Origin: Nemertoderma westbladi
Lineage: Eukaryota > Xenacoelomorpha > Nemertodermatida > Nemertodermatidae
DNA: 64,000 nt
Assembly (NCBI GenBank): GCA_032718475.1
Contig: JAUCBJ010007345.1
Coordinates: 30,294 to 94,293 of the forward strand
Direction: 5' to 3'
Both the position numbers and the translations under genes were made by a program. Under the pieces are notes generated by a model. The model did not search any database. It worked only from the letters and a program-made list of their open reading frames with translations, and was not told where the DNA came from. Shown piece by piece: positions 9,586-20,520 of this stretch. Every line of letters begins with the position of its first letter. Position 1 is the stretch's first letter.

Positions 9586-9930
9586 CAATATGGTTTACGG
9601 TTAACCTTTAGAACTCATGGACAGACGCACCTTCATTCGGTTAGGTATATAGGCCTAATGACTCCGCAACTGAAAGCTGACTAGCTCACGGATACAATAG
9701 GTGTGGTTAGGTACTGGTAGCGCTATAGGCCCTATAAAATCCCCTCGCACTCTCAGCTACTAACTTTCAACATTCACTCTATGTCAGTATGTTGTATGCT
9801 TTACAGTTAACCTCTAGAACACATAGTCAGGCGCCCCTTCATTCAACCAGTCATATAAAGGCTCCACTCGGATACAATAGGTGTGGCTCGCGGTATATAA
9901 AATTCACCACTCACAAGTTCATTCATTCAC
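9586..9930 (+). promoter_or_regulatory. Tandemly duplicated TATA-box module in the Polinton flank
   Basis: Two imperfect copies of a ~170-bp module lie head to tail. Each has GGTTAACCT(C/T)TAGAAC, a GATACAATAGGTGTGG motif, and a TATA box (TATAAAA near 9733 and TATATAAAA near 9894) followed by ACATTCACT or TTCATTCACT, which resembles an initiator. Copy P2 has one such module with TATATAAAA at 35402-35410. The spacing of TATA box and initiator-like sequence fits a polymerase II core promoter pointing to the right. No plus-strand ORF lies directly downstream, so the transcript is unknown. The rest of 9114-10080 holds only short ACCGGT and TAGGCCTA repeats. Confidence 0.4.
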
Positions 9931-10080
9931 TTCATGTTGTAGGTCTATATAAAACATAGTTAGTTTATTTATGTATTCGCTTTTTTTTTAATACAATACA
10001 AAAAACCTACTGATACCGGTAACACATTAACACTGTACCAAACACACGTGACTAATTATAGGCCTATACGAGTCTACTTG

Positions 10081-10326
10081 TTAATGGTGTATTCTTGGAT
10101 CTGTTGGAAGTAGTAGAGTCGGAGCAGGAGCTACTGATATTTCTTCTTCTTGTTCTTCCCAGTGCTCACCCCTACTATAATTGTCCAGACTTATCTGGTG
10201 AGCTTCTCCCGGTTGGACCCGAACGTTTAAATTAAAGTTTTTATTTGTTGTCAATGTAGTTTGTCTACCTTCGCCGCTCGGTTTATTCTTAACCATTATA
10301 GTAATTTCGCCGTTGTTATTTTTCAA
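10081..10326 (-). CDS. Small minus-strand ORF conserved between Polinton copies, copy 1
   Basis: This frame reads KNNNGEITIMVKNKPSGEGR, TTNKNFNLNV, PGEAHQISLDN, an acidic EEQEEEIS stretch, and ends LPTDPRIHH. The copy at 35583-35834 keeps GEGRQTT, TTNKNF, EAH, LDN, VSVAP and LPTDPRIH despite many base changes. This suggests it was coding. In P1 the frame extends upstream without the Met present in P2, so the true start is uncertain and an upstream exon is possible. It is convergent with the capsid-side genes. No family is recognised. Confidence 0.45.
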   Translation of the reverse strand: MKNNNGEITIMVKNKPSGEGRQTTLTTNKNFNLNVRVQPGEAHQISLDNYSRGEHWEEQEEEISVAPAPTLLLPTDPRIHH

Positions 10327-10399
10327 ATGTAATGGAATTATTCTGTGTTTCAGACTTTAGCCAAACATTAGAACGGCTTTGATCACCAGAACGTATAAC

Positions 10400-11090
10400 T
10401 GTTACCCTGTCATACCTGGCACCTCAAACTTACACACCGCATTATTTTACTGTTATTTACTGTCAGTGTTTATTAATTGTATTGGTTCATGGAAGATTGT
10501 TATATTTGGATATTATCGATAACTAATCATAAAACCCCATCTTCTTGATATACTGAAGGTAAGAGACCGGTTACATATAGCAATTGCGACTTATATGATA
10601 TTGGTTTTGGAGTGAATCTAATGCTATTTCATAGGCACTGCATGGGTCAATTGCTGTTCTCTTTATATGTGACTAAAATTAGTAAAGGTCGGCAGATCAG
10701 TGTGCAGTATTGTGCGGTATCTGTAGTGTGCATGATTGTGACAGATAACAAAGCCATCCCGTTGTGTTTAGTGTAAGTCATAGCTCTGTTTATATATTTA
10801 GAGCGCCACGTCCTAAAGGAACTGTTAATATTTCCCGAAAGTGAATAATATTTGTCAGAGATTATATATTAACGATCAATCGAATAATACAGTAGGCATA
10901 CACCGCAATAAGGTCAGAGCTTCCGAATCCAGTCTCCCGGGTATATCCAGCGGGTGAATGGTCGCGCATAGGCTGGCTTCGGCTAATGTAGTGTATCAAA
11001 TACTCGTCATAGGCTAAAGTCGATTTACAAACTAAAAGACACCTAAATTTGGCAGGTTAAACTGCTAAAGGTCTAAAAGCGCGAACAGTA
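10400..11090 (+). repeat. Left member of a ~690-bp inverted repeat pair
   Basis: The segment matches the reverse complement of 60742-61420 along its length. Shared landmarks are TTTACTGTTATTTACTGTCAG, CTTCTTGATATACTGAAGGT, AGCGCCACGTCCTAAAGGAA, the CCCGGGTATATCCAGCGGGTGAATGG block and GGTTAAACTGC(T/C)AAAGGTCT. Divergence looks like roughly one base in five to ten. P1 homology ends near 10340, so this repeat begins just outside the Polinton. It has no long ORF. It may be an LTR or terminal region of an element whose coding parts are the genes at 13271-15648 and 62051-63826, but I could not fix TG...CA ends. Confidence 0.6.
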
Positions 11091-11375
11091 ACAGTTATTG
11101 CTTCTTTATTGCAGTAAGCAATAAAGTTGAAAAGTACCGGTCGACCGGTAACCAGTAGGCCCAACTACCTAACCACCCGGACCGGTACTTACAACAGTAT
11201 AGTAGTCTCGGTATATCAGTATTATTCGATTTTGATAATTATATACCGGTAGGTCTTGATGGTTAATCAGGGACTGCAGCCCTGGTTTTTCATTAGGATT
11301 TTACTTATTTCTGTCAGTTTTATTTATTTGTTGGCTAATATTGAGCAGAAGGCGTGTAAGCCTGCTCAGATCGTA

Positions 11376-11957
11376 CAGATAATTTGTAGGCTAGACTGTT
11401 GTCTGACTGTTGTTAGGTCTGAACGGATTGCAGTGCATGTAGAGTGTATGTCCGATAAAGTGCCGGTTAGGAACGTAGGGGCATCCAGTGCTGTAAGGTA
11501 AATCCCCCCCGAAAGAATAAGTCGTACTACTCGGTTAGAACGCATACTAACTAACCATTTCGGAGTCTGCATGTCCTGTAGTTTATTTAGGCTTGATAGT
11601 AGTCTGCCAGCGTTTGGTCTGTACTTTGTTTGTGTAGTCTGTACAGGTACCGTAATATTTCTTATTCAGATAATTTGTAGGCTAGATTGTTGTCTGGCTG
11701 TTGTTAGGTCTGAAGAAATTGTAGTGTGTGTGGAGTGTATGTCCGATAAAGTGCCGGTTAGGAACATAGGGGCATCCAGTGCTGTAAGGTAAATCCCCCC
11801 CGAAAGAATAAGTCGTACTACTCGGTTAGAACGCATACTAACTAACCATTTCGGAGTCTGCACATACTGTAGTTTATTTAGGCTTGATTGTAGTCTGCCA
11901 GGGTTTGGTTTGTATTTTGTTTGAGTAGTCTGTACGGGTAGCGTAATATTTATTATT
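11376..11957 (+). repeat. Two tandem copies of a 291-bp unit
   Basis: CAGATAATTTGTAGGCTAGA starts at 11376 and again at 11667, and GTCCGATAAAGTGCCGG recurs at 11450 and 11741, so the period is 291 bp. The copies differ by a few substitutions, and a third copy is abandoned after ATTATTCAGA near 11950. Open frames on either strand here are carried twice with the repeat and look non-coding. The rest of 11091-13270 shows no gene. Confidence 0.85.
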
Positions 11958-12918
11958 CAGAGTTTATGCGATTATTCGCAATATTCATACCCCCAAGTTT
12001 ATTCCTATAGTAATTGTGCTTGTTATACATACTGTTATAGTTAAATTAACCCCGGTACTACATCAGGGCTGCTTGGCGTAGGTAAAGACTGGAGATTTTG
12101 TGCTCTGGTCACTCCGGCAGATACCGTGGTTCCTTTAGCTGTCTGTTCAAGTATTTTTAACTGCTGGTTATTTGTTATACAAGTACTTGTACCTAATTTA
12201 GGGTTTAGTGTACAGTGCTTTCCGAAAGTAATTAGTGTGTAGGCAGTATATTTGTGTTGTAAAGTGGTTAATAGGCACGTTAGCTCTGGTAGGCTGCGGT
12301 AATTAACTTCTAGGTAGGGACACTCCGTGAAACATAACGTAGTAGTACTTATAGCGATACGGCTATAAGTCGTCAGACGGTGGTATTTTTCCTATCTGGA
12401 CAACGCACTATATTTACTACTGCTTATTATTTTCAAATACCGTAGTATCCTGTCCGTTGTAATAACCAGATATTCTAACCCTTTGTTAGGCTGGTTTGTA
12501 GACTTCTTGTAAAATTACCCTAAAAATTCATACCGTACTCGTAATTTTTTGTGTTTATTTAGAGATTGTAATCTCACCCCGAAATTGTACATAATTTGTA
12601 GTAATAAGTAACTTAGGCAAGTAGAAATTATTTGTTTTAGTGTCCAATAAGTAGCACTTCACTGAGAGCACACAGCTTCTGTGTAGTGACTCCTTCCTAG
12701 AAATAATAACATTATTTCAAACATTGAAACAAAACCCATTAAACGGGTATATATATTATAAATCAATTCAAACCGATTTATAAAATAGTAGGCCTGTCAT
12801 ATAACAATTAGGTCTTAACATCAGTTGGACTACTGCTTAAATAACGGTAATAAAGTAAAGTAAAGTAACCAAGTAACCCTTAAAATTCAGAAATACAATT
12901 ATTCTAAAATAATTGACA

Positions 12919-13154
12919 TACCGGTATTTACAATAGGCTTATAATATTTATTCTATAAATCTAAGCTGAAATTATATACCGGTATTCTGTAATTAATTCT
13001 AGTTTATAATTATACTTATATACTATAAGTGTGAGCTGTATACCGGTATTCACGATAGGCTTATTATATATTTCTATATATCTATGCTGAAATTATATAC
13101 CGGTATTCTGTGACAAACCTAGTCTGTAATAATACTTATATATGCTATAAGTGT
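12919..13154 (+). repeat. Tandem duplication rich in ACCGGT
   Basis: TACCGGTATT begins repeats at 12919, 13041 and 13155. Each unit of about 114-122 bp contains ATAGGCTTAT, a GCTGAAATTATATACCGGTA block and ACTTATAT...CTATAAGTGT. It lies just upstream of the coiled-coil gene and may be part of its leader. The unit is not open in any frame. Confidence 0.7.
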
Positions 13155-13270
13155 ATACCGGTATTCTGATACATTGTATATATATCATTTTACATAGAGT
13201 GACGATATCGGTAATTAATTACTAGGCTAACAGTTGATACTGAATTACTAGACTTACTGTACAAATAAAC

Positions 13271-15648
13271 ATGTCTGATACAAAACAAAATCTATCAGAC
13301 AGTCTTTTAGATACAACCATCTGTGACCCAGACAGGAGTGTGGAACGTGTGAGACCCAAGTTCAACTCACCTCCTACTGTAAGAAAGATCATCCCTCCAG
13401 TAGTAGTATCAGACCCTAGGCTAGTCCAACACCGTAGGTCTATCATCGGCACTCGGGCTCAAGTAAAGCGGGATCAAGAAGCAGCTGTCAAACAGCAGCA
13501 TCCTAGCCAGGAACTTAGTTCTCAGCGGCCCAATAGCTCCAGTAGTTCGGACACTGTAGAGCTGACACCCGAGTGCGGAGAAAAGATGAAAGATACAGTT
13601 TATTCGGATCCCCTTCTCATTCTTCCTGCAGCAGTACTAACTACGGTATTGATTGCGGTGGAGGAACACCAACTTGATTGGGCGAGAGGTAGGAGATCGA
13701 CCAAGGACAGTTATGCGGGATACACCAAGGAGGAACTGAAGTCTATTGTCGAGTCGAAATGGAACTTCCCCAGACCCGGACTCCCGTTTGACTTATCAGA
13801 AGCTACCTGGGAAGACATACACAGGATGGGAGTGACAAAAGACACAATAGATCCAGCTGTCTGGAAGAGGTCAGCAGCGGATATGTACAGGGATTCTTCA
13901 GCTCTTTGGAGCGATTAGAAGAACAACTGTTTTGACAACCCCAAGGACCTCAAGAGCAGGGAGAGCTGCTTTATCAAGTACGAGAAAGAACTCTACGCAT
14001 CAGACTAATCCTATCGGCCTTTCAGGAAGCTTCGAAAAGAAGACAGGACACGTCGTTGCAAGTTGCCGTAAAGACTTGGTTTCAGTGGGTGAGTCTCAAG
14101 GTTCAAGGAACAGCCCAGTGGAAATCGCAGCTGGCTGATCGCTCAGCCCATGGAGAATCAACAGACACTACCTTTTCTCAAGTGGAAAGTGAAGCGACCA
14201 CAGAGAAACCGCATGAGAGGGACGCTATTGACATCTATCTGTCAGACTATCAAAGATTTCTAGGAGATGAAGAGTTGAGGAGACGGCTGGCTGGACTTCG
14301 CCCTAATAGTGAAGGAGCCAAGTTTGTGTTGGACGCAATAGATGCGGAAATGTTAGCTGCGAACCAAGCTAAATTTGATGAAAGCCTCCGCATCGCTAGA
14401 GTCCAAGAAGAACAAGTAAAGAAAAAACGTATAGAAGACAGAAAGATAGCAGCAGCGGCAGTGGCAGCGGCAGAAGCGGAAAGAAAAGCGGCAGAAGCGG
14501 AAAGAAAGGCGGCAGAAGCGGAAAGAAAGGCGGTAGAGGCAGCGGCGGAAGTGGAAAGAAAAGCCGCAGAAGTGGAAAGAAAAGCGGCCGAAGCGGAAAG
14601 AAAGATAGCAGTGGCAGAAGCAGAACGGAGAGCGTCTGAAGAGACCACCCAACTAGAGTTGGAAAATATTCAAGAGAATCAAGACTGCATGAATAAACAG
14701 TTAGCAGCTAGTCAAATGCAGATGATGAGTCGATCTACTCCCAAACGACAGAGATTTACATCCTCTGATGAAGGCGATACCACCAATCCTGAAGGCGGAG
14801 GACATAGATCTCGTCTAAGTAGGCGTAGAAGAACGTCTCACTGTCAGAAATTGCCTAATTTGCCACCGGCCGTTAGAAGACAACTAGCTAGCACAGACTT
14901 AGGTAGTACAGAATTAGGTAGTACAGACCAAATTATTGAAGTAGAAAGACTCCCTACTATAGTGGATGAACCTGAAATAATTAGGCCTGTACTCGAAGCC
15001 ACCCCTTCGGTGAGAGAGACACCTGTACTCACAGAACTTACTTCTAAATTCCCTTTGCACAGCACGAAACTACCTGTGCCCAGCAAAACAACCTCTGAGA
15101 CAGTTCCTGTCCTGGACTCCGAGCGAAATATTAATGATTTGTCGCCCGTTGTTACCCGTCCGCCCGCTACTAGGTTAGCGGCTCCCGCTTCAGCGGGTGA
15201 GTGGGTTGAGGAGGGACGGCGGGAGATGAGCCTCTTGCTCGGCCAGTTGAGAGAACACTGGGCGTGTTCCTCACAGCAGGTCCGGGAGTTGGAAGGGACT
15301 GTTCAGCAGTTAAAGGGAACAGTCAGAGAGAGTAGGTTAGAGTTGCAAGAAGTGCAGCAGAATATCGCGTTAGAATGCGATAAATTGGTAAATATACAAA
15401 AGGGTATCCCACCACCCCCTGTAACAATGTGTCAACCTGTTAGGTCTGAAGTATTTCATGCGCAAGGTGTGGAGCCTACACGCATCTATACTGCTAGTGA
15501 AGTAGAAACTCCTATAGTAAACCCTATTAAGGGTAATTATAAACCTGTTGACAATGATATTCCATATAGACCTGATCATAATCCGAGAAATTTATATACC
15601 GATAACTCGATATTAACACATTCATTAAACTTTCGAATTCCAACATAA
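13271..15648 (+). pseudogene. Large coiled-coil protein, gag-like (broken)
   Basis: The ATG at 13271 opens 215 codons (MSDTKQNLSDSLLDTTICD...). The same protein appears to continue in another frame from about 13905, where ERLEEQLF is followed by a stop near 13935, and then runs open to 15648. The long second part has a heptad-like (AERKAAE)n coiled coil at ~14445-14640, a basic patch SRRRRTSHC, proline- and threonine-rich linkers, and a second coiled coil around 15210-15390 (REMSLLLGQLREHW). There is no zinc knuckle, protease or RT. Its large, repetitive, disordered structure resembles gag-type first ORFs, such as the one at 24196-26404, but I see no direct sequence match. The 3' end abuts the minus-strand capsid fragment, so the element is cut there. 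Confidence 0.45.
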
Positions 15649-16615
15649 AATTGTTTTCTGGGAAGTTAGGGCAGTATGGATACCCATGTATAATACAGGA
15701 ATCGATGTTAAATTCAGCATAATTTAAATCAAAATGGTTAAAATGTAGCAGATTACTGCTTAATTCCCTGTTGAAGTTGGCGTTGGTAAGCATTCCAATC
15801 AAATACTTAGGTAATTTTCCTTGGATTATGTTCGATTCTGTATAACTGGACTGTCCCCCGCCAATAGTGAAGGTTTTCACTTCTTGTTTTAACAAGTTAT
15901 AAATAAAGTCATTTTTTTGTGACCCCAACAAATGCGCGCGCATAACCTCGGCATCAATCCTGTGGCGTTTTATTTTTAAATTAATATTCATGATTTTAAC
16001 TCTTGGGTTTGCCAATCCTGCAGGGGGTCAACTTTAAAAAAAAAAATTATTCAATACTCGGTCTATACGAAGTCAAATGTTAATTCCTGGCGGCAGTAAT
16101 TTGTCCTGACTTGTTAGGTCTAAAAAAATTGGGGCCACAACAAATTTAACATAAATCCCACAAACGCCATTCCCAGTAGCAACAGGTACCCAGCCTAGAT
16201 TATTATCTGTATCCTCATAACCACCAGCTTTTAAAATACCGCTTTTTTCGTTAGCATCTGTCAACAGTAATGTCTGAAATGTAGACTTATAGGCGTAGAA
16301 CCCATTCAAGGTTTCAACTAGCTTTTCATTTAGGTACAACAAACAATTCTCAAACAGCTATCCACCCGGGTAATTGAGATGGTGGAGGGTTGTATCGTCG
16401 TTAGCCCTATCACCGTCCCACATAATTTTATATTTAATGTGAAATTTCGAATTCTTTAAATCAGTATATAGAACATTTGACAGGGGTATAAAGAATTCTA
16501 TTTGCCTGGCATTTGCGTCAAGTGTAGAAATCGGGTAGATATCCAAAAAATGTGAAGATGTGTATTCTCGCTGATTTGTTTTACTCGAGAATAATGATAA
16601 TTCTAATTTACTCAT
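15600..16615 (-). pseudogene. Major capsid protein, minus-type lineage, copy M-A
   Basis: Read on the minus strand from the ATG at 16615, the protein begins MSKLELSLFSSKTNQREY and continues through a first jelly roll (NVLYTDLKNSKFHIKYKIMW, HLNYPGG). After breaks come KQEVKTFTIGGG, IIQGKLPKYLIGML and LLHFNHFDLNYAEFNID, the second jelly-roll signature. It is clearly related to, but far diverged from, the plus-type capsid at 5384. Lesions are a TAG at 16358-16360, a TGA at 16073-16075 and a frame change near an A-run at ~16035-16046. The 3' end is lost near 15600, where the coiled-coil gene begins on the other strand. Confidence 0.8.
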
Positions 16616-16786
16616 TGTTAAGTTACATGAAAATATCACGACATTTATTATTTCGCTTTTACGTTTGCGGCCAACGTTCATACCCATTCTTGCGTGTCGC
16701 CGTTTCCTGCTCCTCTTTTTTTTACTCTTTGGGTTTGTTAATTCATTGTATACCCGTTGGGCGATTTGGCGTGTCTTTGGATGAGG

Positions 16787-17149
16787 TTATAACCGTGCAG
16801 CCACTTTATTTATCAAATCATTTGCTTTACTGCGTAAAATACATTTTCCTTTGGGAATTATGTATTTGCGCGCCACTTTTGATGCTTTGGGGAGTGCTTT
16901 AGTTAGCACCTTTCTTCCTAACTTGCACGCTAATATACCGAGGCCAGTTGTTGATATTCTACGCCCACGCTGACGATTTCGGGCGTAACGCTGGCCGAAT
17001 TTATTATTCTTATTATTCCATACACCAGCAGAAAGGCCAGACCCAGGGAGAATTCTTCTACCCTTAAAAACGGGTATATTGCTATAATTCCCACTTCCCA
17101 GTTGGATTTGTGGGGTGCTATATAATTTAAACAAATTAGAATCTGACAT
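16787..17149 (-). CDS. pVI-like minor capsid protein, copy M-A
   Basis: The ATG at 17149 begins MSDSNLFKLYSTPQIQLGSG and continues VFKGRR, then QRYARNRQRGRR, STTGLGIL and a lysine-rich C-terminal half (RKVLTKALPKASKVARK). The N-terminal VF-x-G and the RGxx-GLG element match the pVI-like proteins of Polintons and the plus-type gene at 4943. The frame stops at RL, where copies M-B and M-C continue with a tail (LEPHPKPRQIAQWVYNEF in M-C), so a small frame change has probably shortened it. A basic mini-ORF lies between its end and the capsid start, as in P1. Confidence 0.6.
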   Translation of the reverse strand: MSDSNLFKLYSTPQIQLGSGNYSNIPVFKGRRILPGSGLSAGVWNNKNNKFGQRYARNRQRGRRISTTGLGILACKLGRKVLTKALPKASKVARKYIIPKGKCILRSKANDLINKVAARL

Positions 17150-17167
17150 TATTATTATGAGTATTTA

Positions 17168-17848
17168 TTATAACGTATAATAATAATAATTCTTTACTAC
17201 ATACGTATATGTGTAATCAACAAATAATATAAGTACCACATAATAATACAATATAATTAAAAATATATACACATTAATTTGATGACAACCATTTCCCATA
17301 ACCAACCAATTAAAACAAGAATCTCTATCAGAATGGTAGACACAATTTGTTATTGCCGAATAATCATGGAAAAGAAATTTGGTGTCATAATCGACATATT
17401 TTTCATTTATGCCGTACGTTTCTAGAAGTGTTCCATTCACATTAAATTCATTTTTTAAAATAAATAATTTCGGTATTCCACGTATTAATATTTGAAATCC
17501 CAACCGTTTTTTTTCTTGTAACCATTCCTGTATGTACATTTTAAATGCGCTTTGGTCCATAAATCCGTAGTCAAAATTAATGTGATGCGTAATATTGGCA
17601 AGTTGTGTGAGACGATCGTATTCGCCTAAACTTAAAATTTTTGCGGATGGTCCATTAATAAACCATACGTTTTCTAATGATTTTATGGTAGTATTATAAG
17701 CCGCAAACTCTTTAAAATAAATGGTTGCAACGGAGTGTTGGCCGATCTGCGGATGATGCGTCTAATATTGGAAATCTACTATTATTCCTGGGTTTTCCAG
17801 CGTCGGGTAATAATCACACCCGCGGCTGTGACTTAGAAATTTATCCAT
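17168..17848 (-). pseudogene. Conserved Polinton unknown protein, copy M-A
   Basis: The ATG at 17848 begins MDKFLSHSRGCDYYPTL and leads into IIVDFQY. It is stopped by TAG at 17762-17764, then continues in the same frame through ATIYFKEFAAYN, HHINFDYGFMDQSAFKMY, IRGIPKLFIL and FHDYSAITNCVYH. These parts line up with FVDFKYY, VFKEFAIF and the IYVFG region of the plus-type genes at 7375 and 34083. The C-terminal Cys/His cluster is damaged by a small deletion compared with copy M-B. The TAG is also present in M-B, so it predates the duplication. The gene lies between the penton-like and pVI-like genes, not after the protease as in the plus type. Confidence 0.55.
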
Positions 17849-17863
17849 ATAGTTGCTATTACT

Positions 17864-18721
17864 TCAGATAATGATAAATAATAAATAATTTACATCGATT
17901 AAATTATAACTATCCCAGTCAATTCGTATAAAATGAAGAGTCAATATTGAATTTCCATAATGAAAGCGCAACAGATCACCCGAATCCCCAACCAATTTAG
18001 CCAGTATATAGCGTAAATTAGATGTTACTTTAAGTTTTTTATAATATATTTGTTCGACTTCTCTCGTAATGACTTTGCCGTATTCCCCTTCTAATGATAT
18101 GGTGCGCAACAGCTGATTTCGTTATTGTCCACAAATTGAGATTCAACACAATTAAGGTAAATATTTATGTTAGGGTCTAGTATCTCGACTGCGTCAGGAT
18201 GTTTATGGCACTGGTACTTATTATTCCGTGGATTAATTCTAATTAAATTTTACTCTCCGACGTCGGTTTTTACGCACTTGAAATCTAATTTATCAATATC
18301 ATGCTCTATTAATCCTAGGTAACCACCCAAACATTTGCTGACGAATATTTCCCACTGTTTTCCTCTAAAATGGAATAGTTATATCGCCCGACCTCGCTCT
18401 ATTATCAACTATATTAATTTGAGCTTTAATAATGCTTTTGTTGAAGAACTCATTGATTCTTTCTAATGTCAGAAACGACCCTTCCGGGAGAGTGACATCT
18501 CTTGTATCCATTTTTTAATTTTTTATAGCCTTTATATAAATGTTACCATTATCGTGACGAATACTAGATACGTAGGTTGTACTAGTCAAACCTACAAACC
18601 ATTGCCCTCTAGCGATAGGTAAAGGAATTTGTAAATTTGATTGGAATATGCTAGCATTATTACGCGGAAATTATATTGGGTTCGCGTTTGAAGGTAGTAT
18701 GACATAATAACTATTCATCAT
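17864..18721 (-). pseudogene. Penton-like protein, copy M-A
   Basis: From the paired ATGs at 18721/18718 the frame reads MNSYYVxLPSNANPI, a TAA, then FPRNNASIFQSNL and GQWFVGLTSTTYV, which matches the LPSNS family seen at 4098. After a further TAA near 18513 it continues MDTRDVTLPEGSFLTLERIN, and later LDPNINIYLNCVESQFVDN and LLRFHYGNSILTLHFIRID. Several nonsense codons and frame changes break it (for example near 18370 and 18250). In this copy the final stop TGA of M-B is TGG, so the frame runs on to 17864. Confidence 0.65.
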
Positions 18722-18765
18722 TCTACCAGTATTGTAATTGTGACTGTTTTTTTTAGTTTTTTTTT

Positions 18766-19324
18766 TTAGTCTATACAAAGTCGAATGTTAATACCTGGTG
18801 GCAGTAATTTGTCCTGACTTGTTAGGTCTACAAAAATTGGGGCCACAACGAATTTAACATAATTCCCCCGAATGCCATTCCCAGTAGCGACAGGTACCCC
18901 GCCTAGATTATTATCTGTATCGTCATAACCACCAGTTCTTAAAATACCGCTTTTTTTGTTAGCATCTGTTAACAGTAATGTCTGAAACGTAGACTTATAG
19001 GCGTAGAACCCATTCGAGGTTTCAACTAGCTTTTCATTTAGGTACAACAAACAATTCTATAAACAGCGATCCAGCCGGGTAATTGAGATGGTGGAGGGTT
19101 GTATCGTCATTAACCCTATTACCGTCCCACGTAATTTTATATTTAATGTGAAATTTCGAATTCTTTAAATCAGTATATAGAACATTTGACTGGGGTGTAA
19201 AGAACTCTATTTGCCTGGCATTCGCGTCAAGTGTAGAAATCAGGTAGATATCCAAAAAATGTGAAGATGTGTATTCTTGCTGATTTGTTTTACTTGAGAA
19301 TAATGATAATTCTAATTTACTCAT
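18766..19324 (-). pseudogene. Major capsid protein N-terminal half, copy M-B
   Basis: The ATG at 19324 begins MSKLELSLFSSKTNQQEY and is nearly the same as M-A through HLNYPAGSLF. A one-base change near 19060 shifts the frame there. The rest (LLYLNEKLVETSNGFYAY ... LPPGINIRLCID) is open in the other frame down to a TAA at 18766. The C-terminal jelly roll is missing, since the copy ends where the upstream region of the M-A penton-like gene begins. This junction defines the tandem arrangement. Confidence 0.8.
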
Positions 19325-19417
19325 TGTTAAGTTACTTGAAAATATCACGACATTTATTATTTCGCTTTTTACGTTTGCGACCAATGTTCATCATACCCAC
19401 ACTTGGGTATCGCCGTT

Positions 19418-19729
19418 TCACGCTCCTCTTGTTTTACTTTTTGGGTTTGTAAATTCATTGTATAGCCGTTGGGCGATTTGGCGTGTCTTTGGATGAAGTT
19501 CTAACCGTGTAGCCACTTTATTTATCAAATCATCTGCTTTACTACGTAAAATACGTAATATACATATTAATTAGTAATACATATTATTCTTATTATTCCA
19601 TACACCAGTAGAAGGGCCAAACCCGGGGAGAATGCTTCCACCCTTAAAAGCGAGTATATCACTATAATTCCCACTTCCCAGTTGGATTTGTAGGGTGCTA
19701 TATAATTTAAACAAATTAGAATCTGACAT
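19418..19729 (-). pseudogene. pVI-like protein, copy M-B (internal deletion)
   Basis: The ATG at 19729 begins MSDSNLFKLYSTLQIQLGSG and keeps AFKGGSILPGFG. A deletion of ~170 bp relative to M-A then joins AAT-rich sequence near 19570 to the C-terminal part SKADDLINKVATRL. It runs on with a basic tail towards the TGA at 19418-19420. The QRGRR and GLG elements are gone. Confidence 0.6.
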
Positions 19730-19740
19730 TATTATTATGA

Positions 19741-20446
19741 GTATTTATTATAACGTATAATAATAATAATTCTTTACTACATACGTATGTGTAAATCAAC
19801 AAATAATATAAGTACCACATAATAATACAATATAGTTAATAAATATATACACATTAATTTGATGACAACCATTTCCCATAACCAACCGCGAGTTTCATAG
19901 AACAGTAATTAAAACAAGAATCTCTATCGAATGGTAGACACAATTTGTTATTGCTGAATAATCATGGAAAAGACATTTGGTGTCATAATCGTCATATTTT
20001 TCGTTTATGCTGTACGTTTCTAGAAGTGTTCCATTCACATTAAATTCATTTTTTAAAATAAATAATTTCGGTATTCCGTGTATTAATATTTAAAACCCCA
20101 ACCATTTCATTTCTTGTAACCATACCTGTATGTACATTTTAAATGCGCTTTGGTCCATAAATCCGTAGTCAAAATTAATGTGATGCGTAATATTGGCGAG
20201 TTGTGTGAGCTGATTGTATTTACTTAAACTTAAAATTTTTGCGGACGGTCCATTAATAAACCATACGTTTTCTAATGATTTTATGGTAGTATTATAAGCC
20301 GCAAACTCTTTAAAATAAATGGTTGCAACAGAGTGTTGGCCGATCTGCGGATGATGCGTCTAATATTGGAAATCTACTATTATTCCGGGGTTTACCAGCG
20401 TCGGGTAATAATCACGTCCGCGGCTGTGACTTAGAAATATATCCAT
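19741..20446 (-). pseudogene. Conserved Polinton unknown protein, copy M-B
   Basis: This is the counterpart of 17168-17848, starting at the ATG at 20446. It shares the in-frame TAG after VDFQY and keeps the ATIYFKEFAAYN and HHINFDYGFMDQ segments. It retains about 17-20 bp around 19888-19910 that M-A lacks in the C-terminal cluster, and has its own small lesions near 19930 and 20095. The function is not known. Confidence 0.5.
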
Positions 20447-20520
20447 ATAGTCGCTATTACTTCAGATAATCAGATAATAATAAATAATAAATAATTTACA
20501 TCGATTAAATTGTGACTATC

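Noticed and set aside
10400-11090. Firm call of an LTR for the inverted repeat
   Set aside because: No TG...CA ends, TSD, primer-binding site or direct second copy could be defined, so it is reported only as a repeat with LTR as a hypothesis.
11256-11863. Four short ORFs in the 291-bp repeat
   Set aside because: They occur in pairs only because the DNA is duplicated, and the two strands overlap each other.
14250-14652. Ala/Ser-rich and Cys/Phe-rich minus-strand ORFs
   Set aside because: They are antisense readings of the AERKAA coiled-coil repeat.
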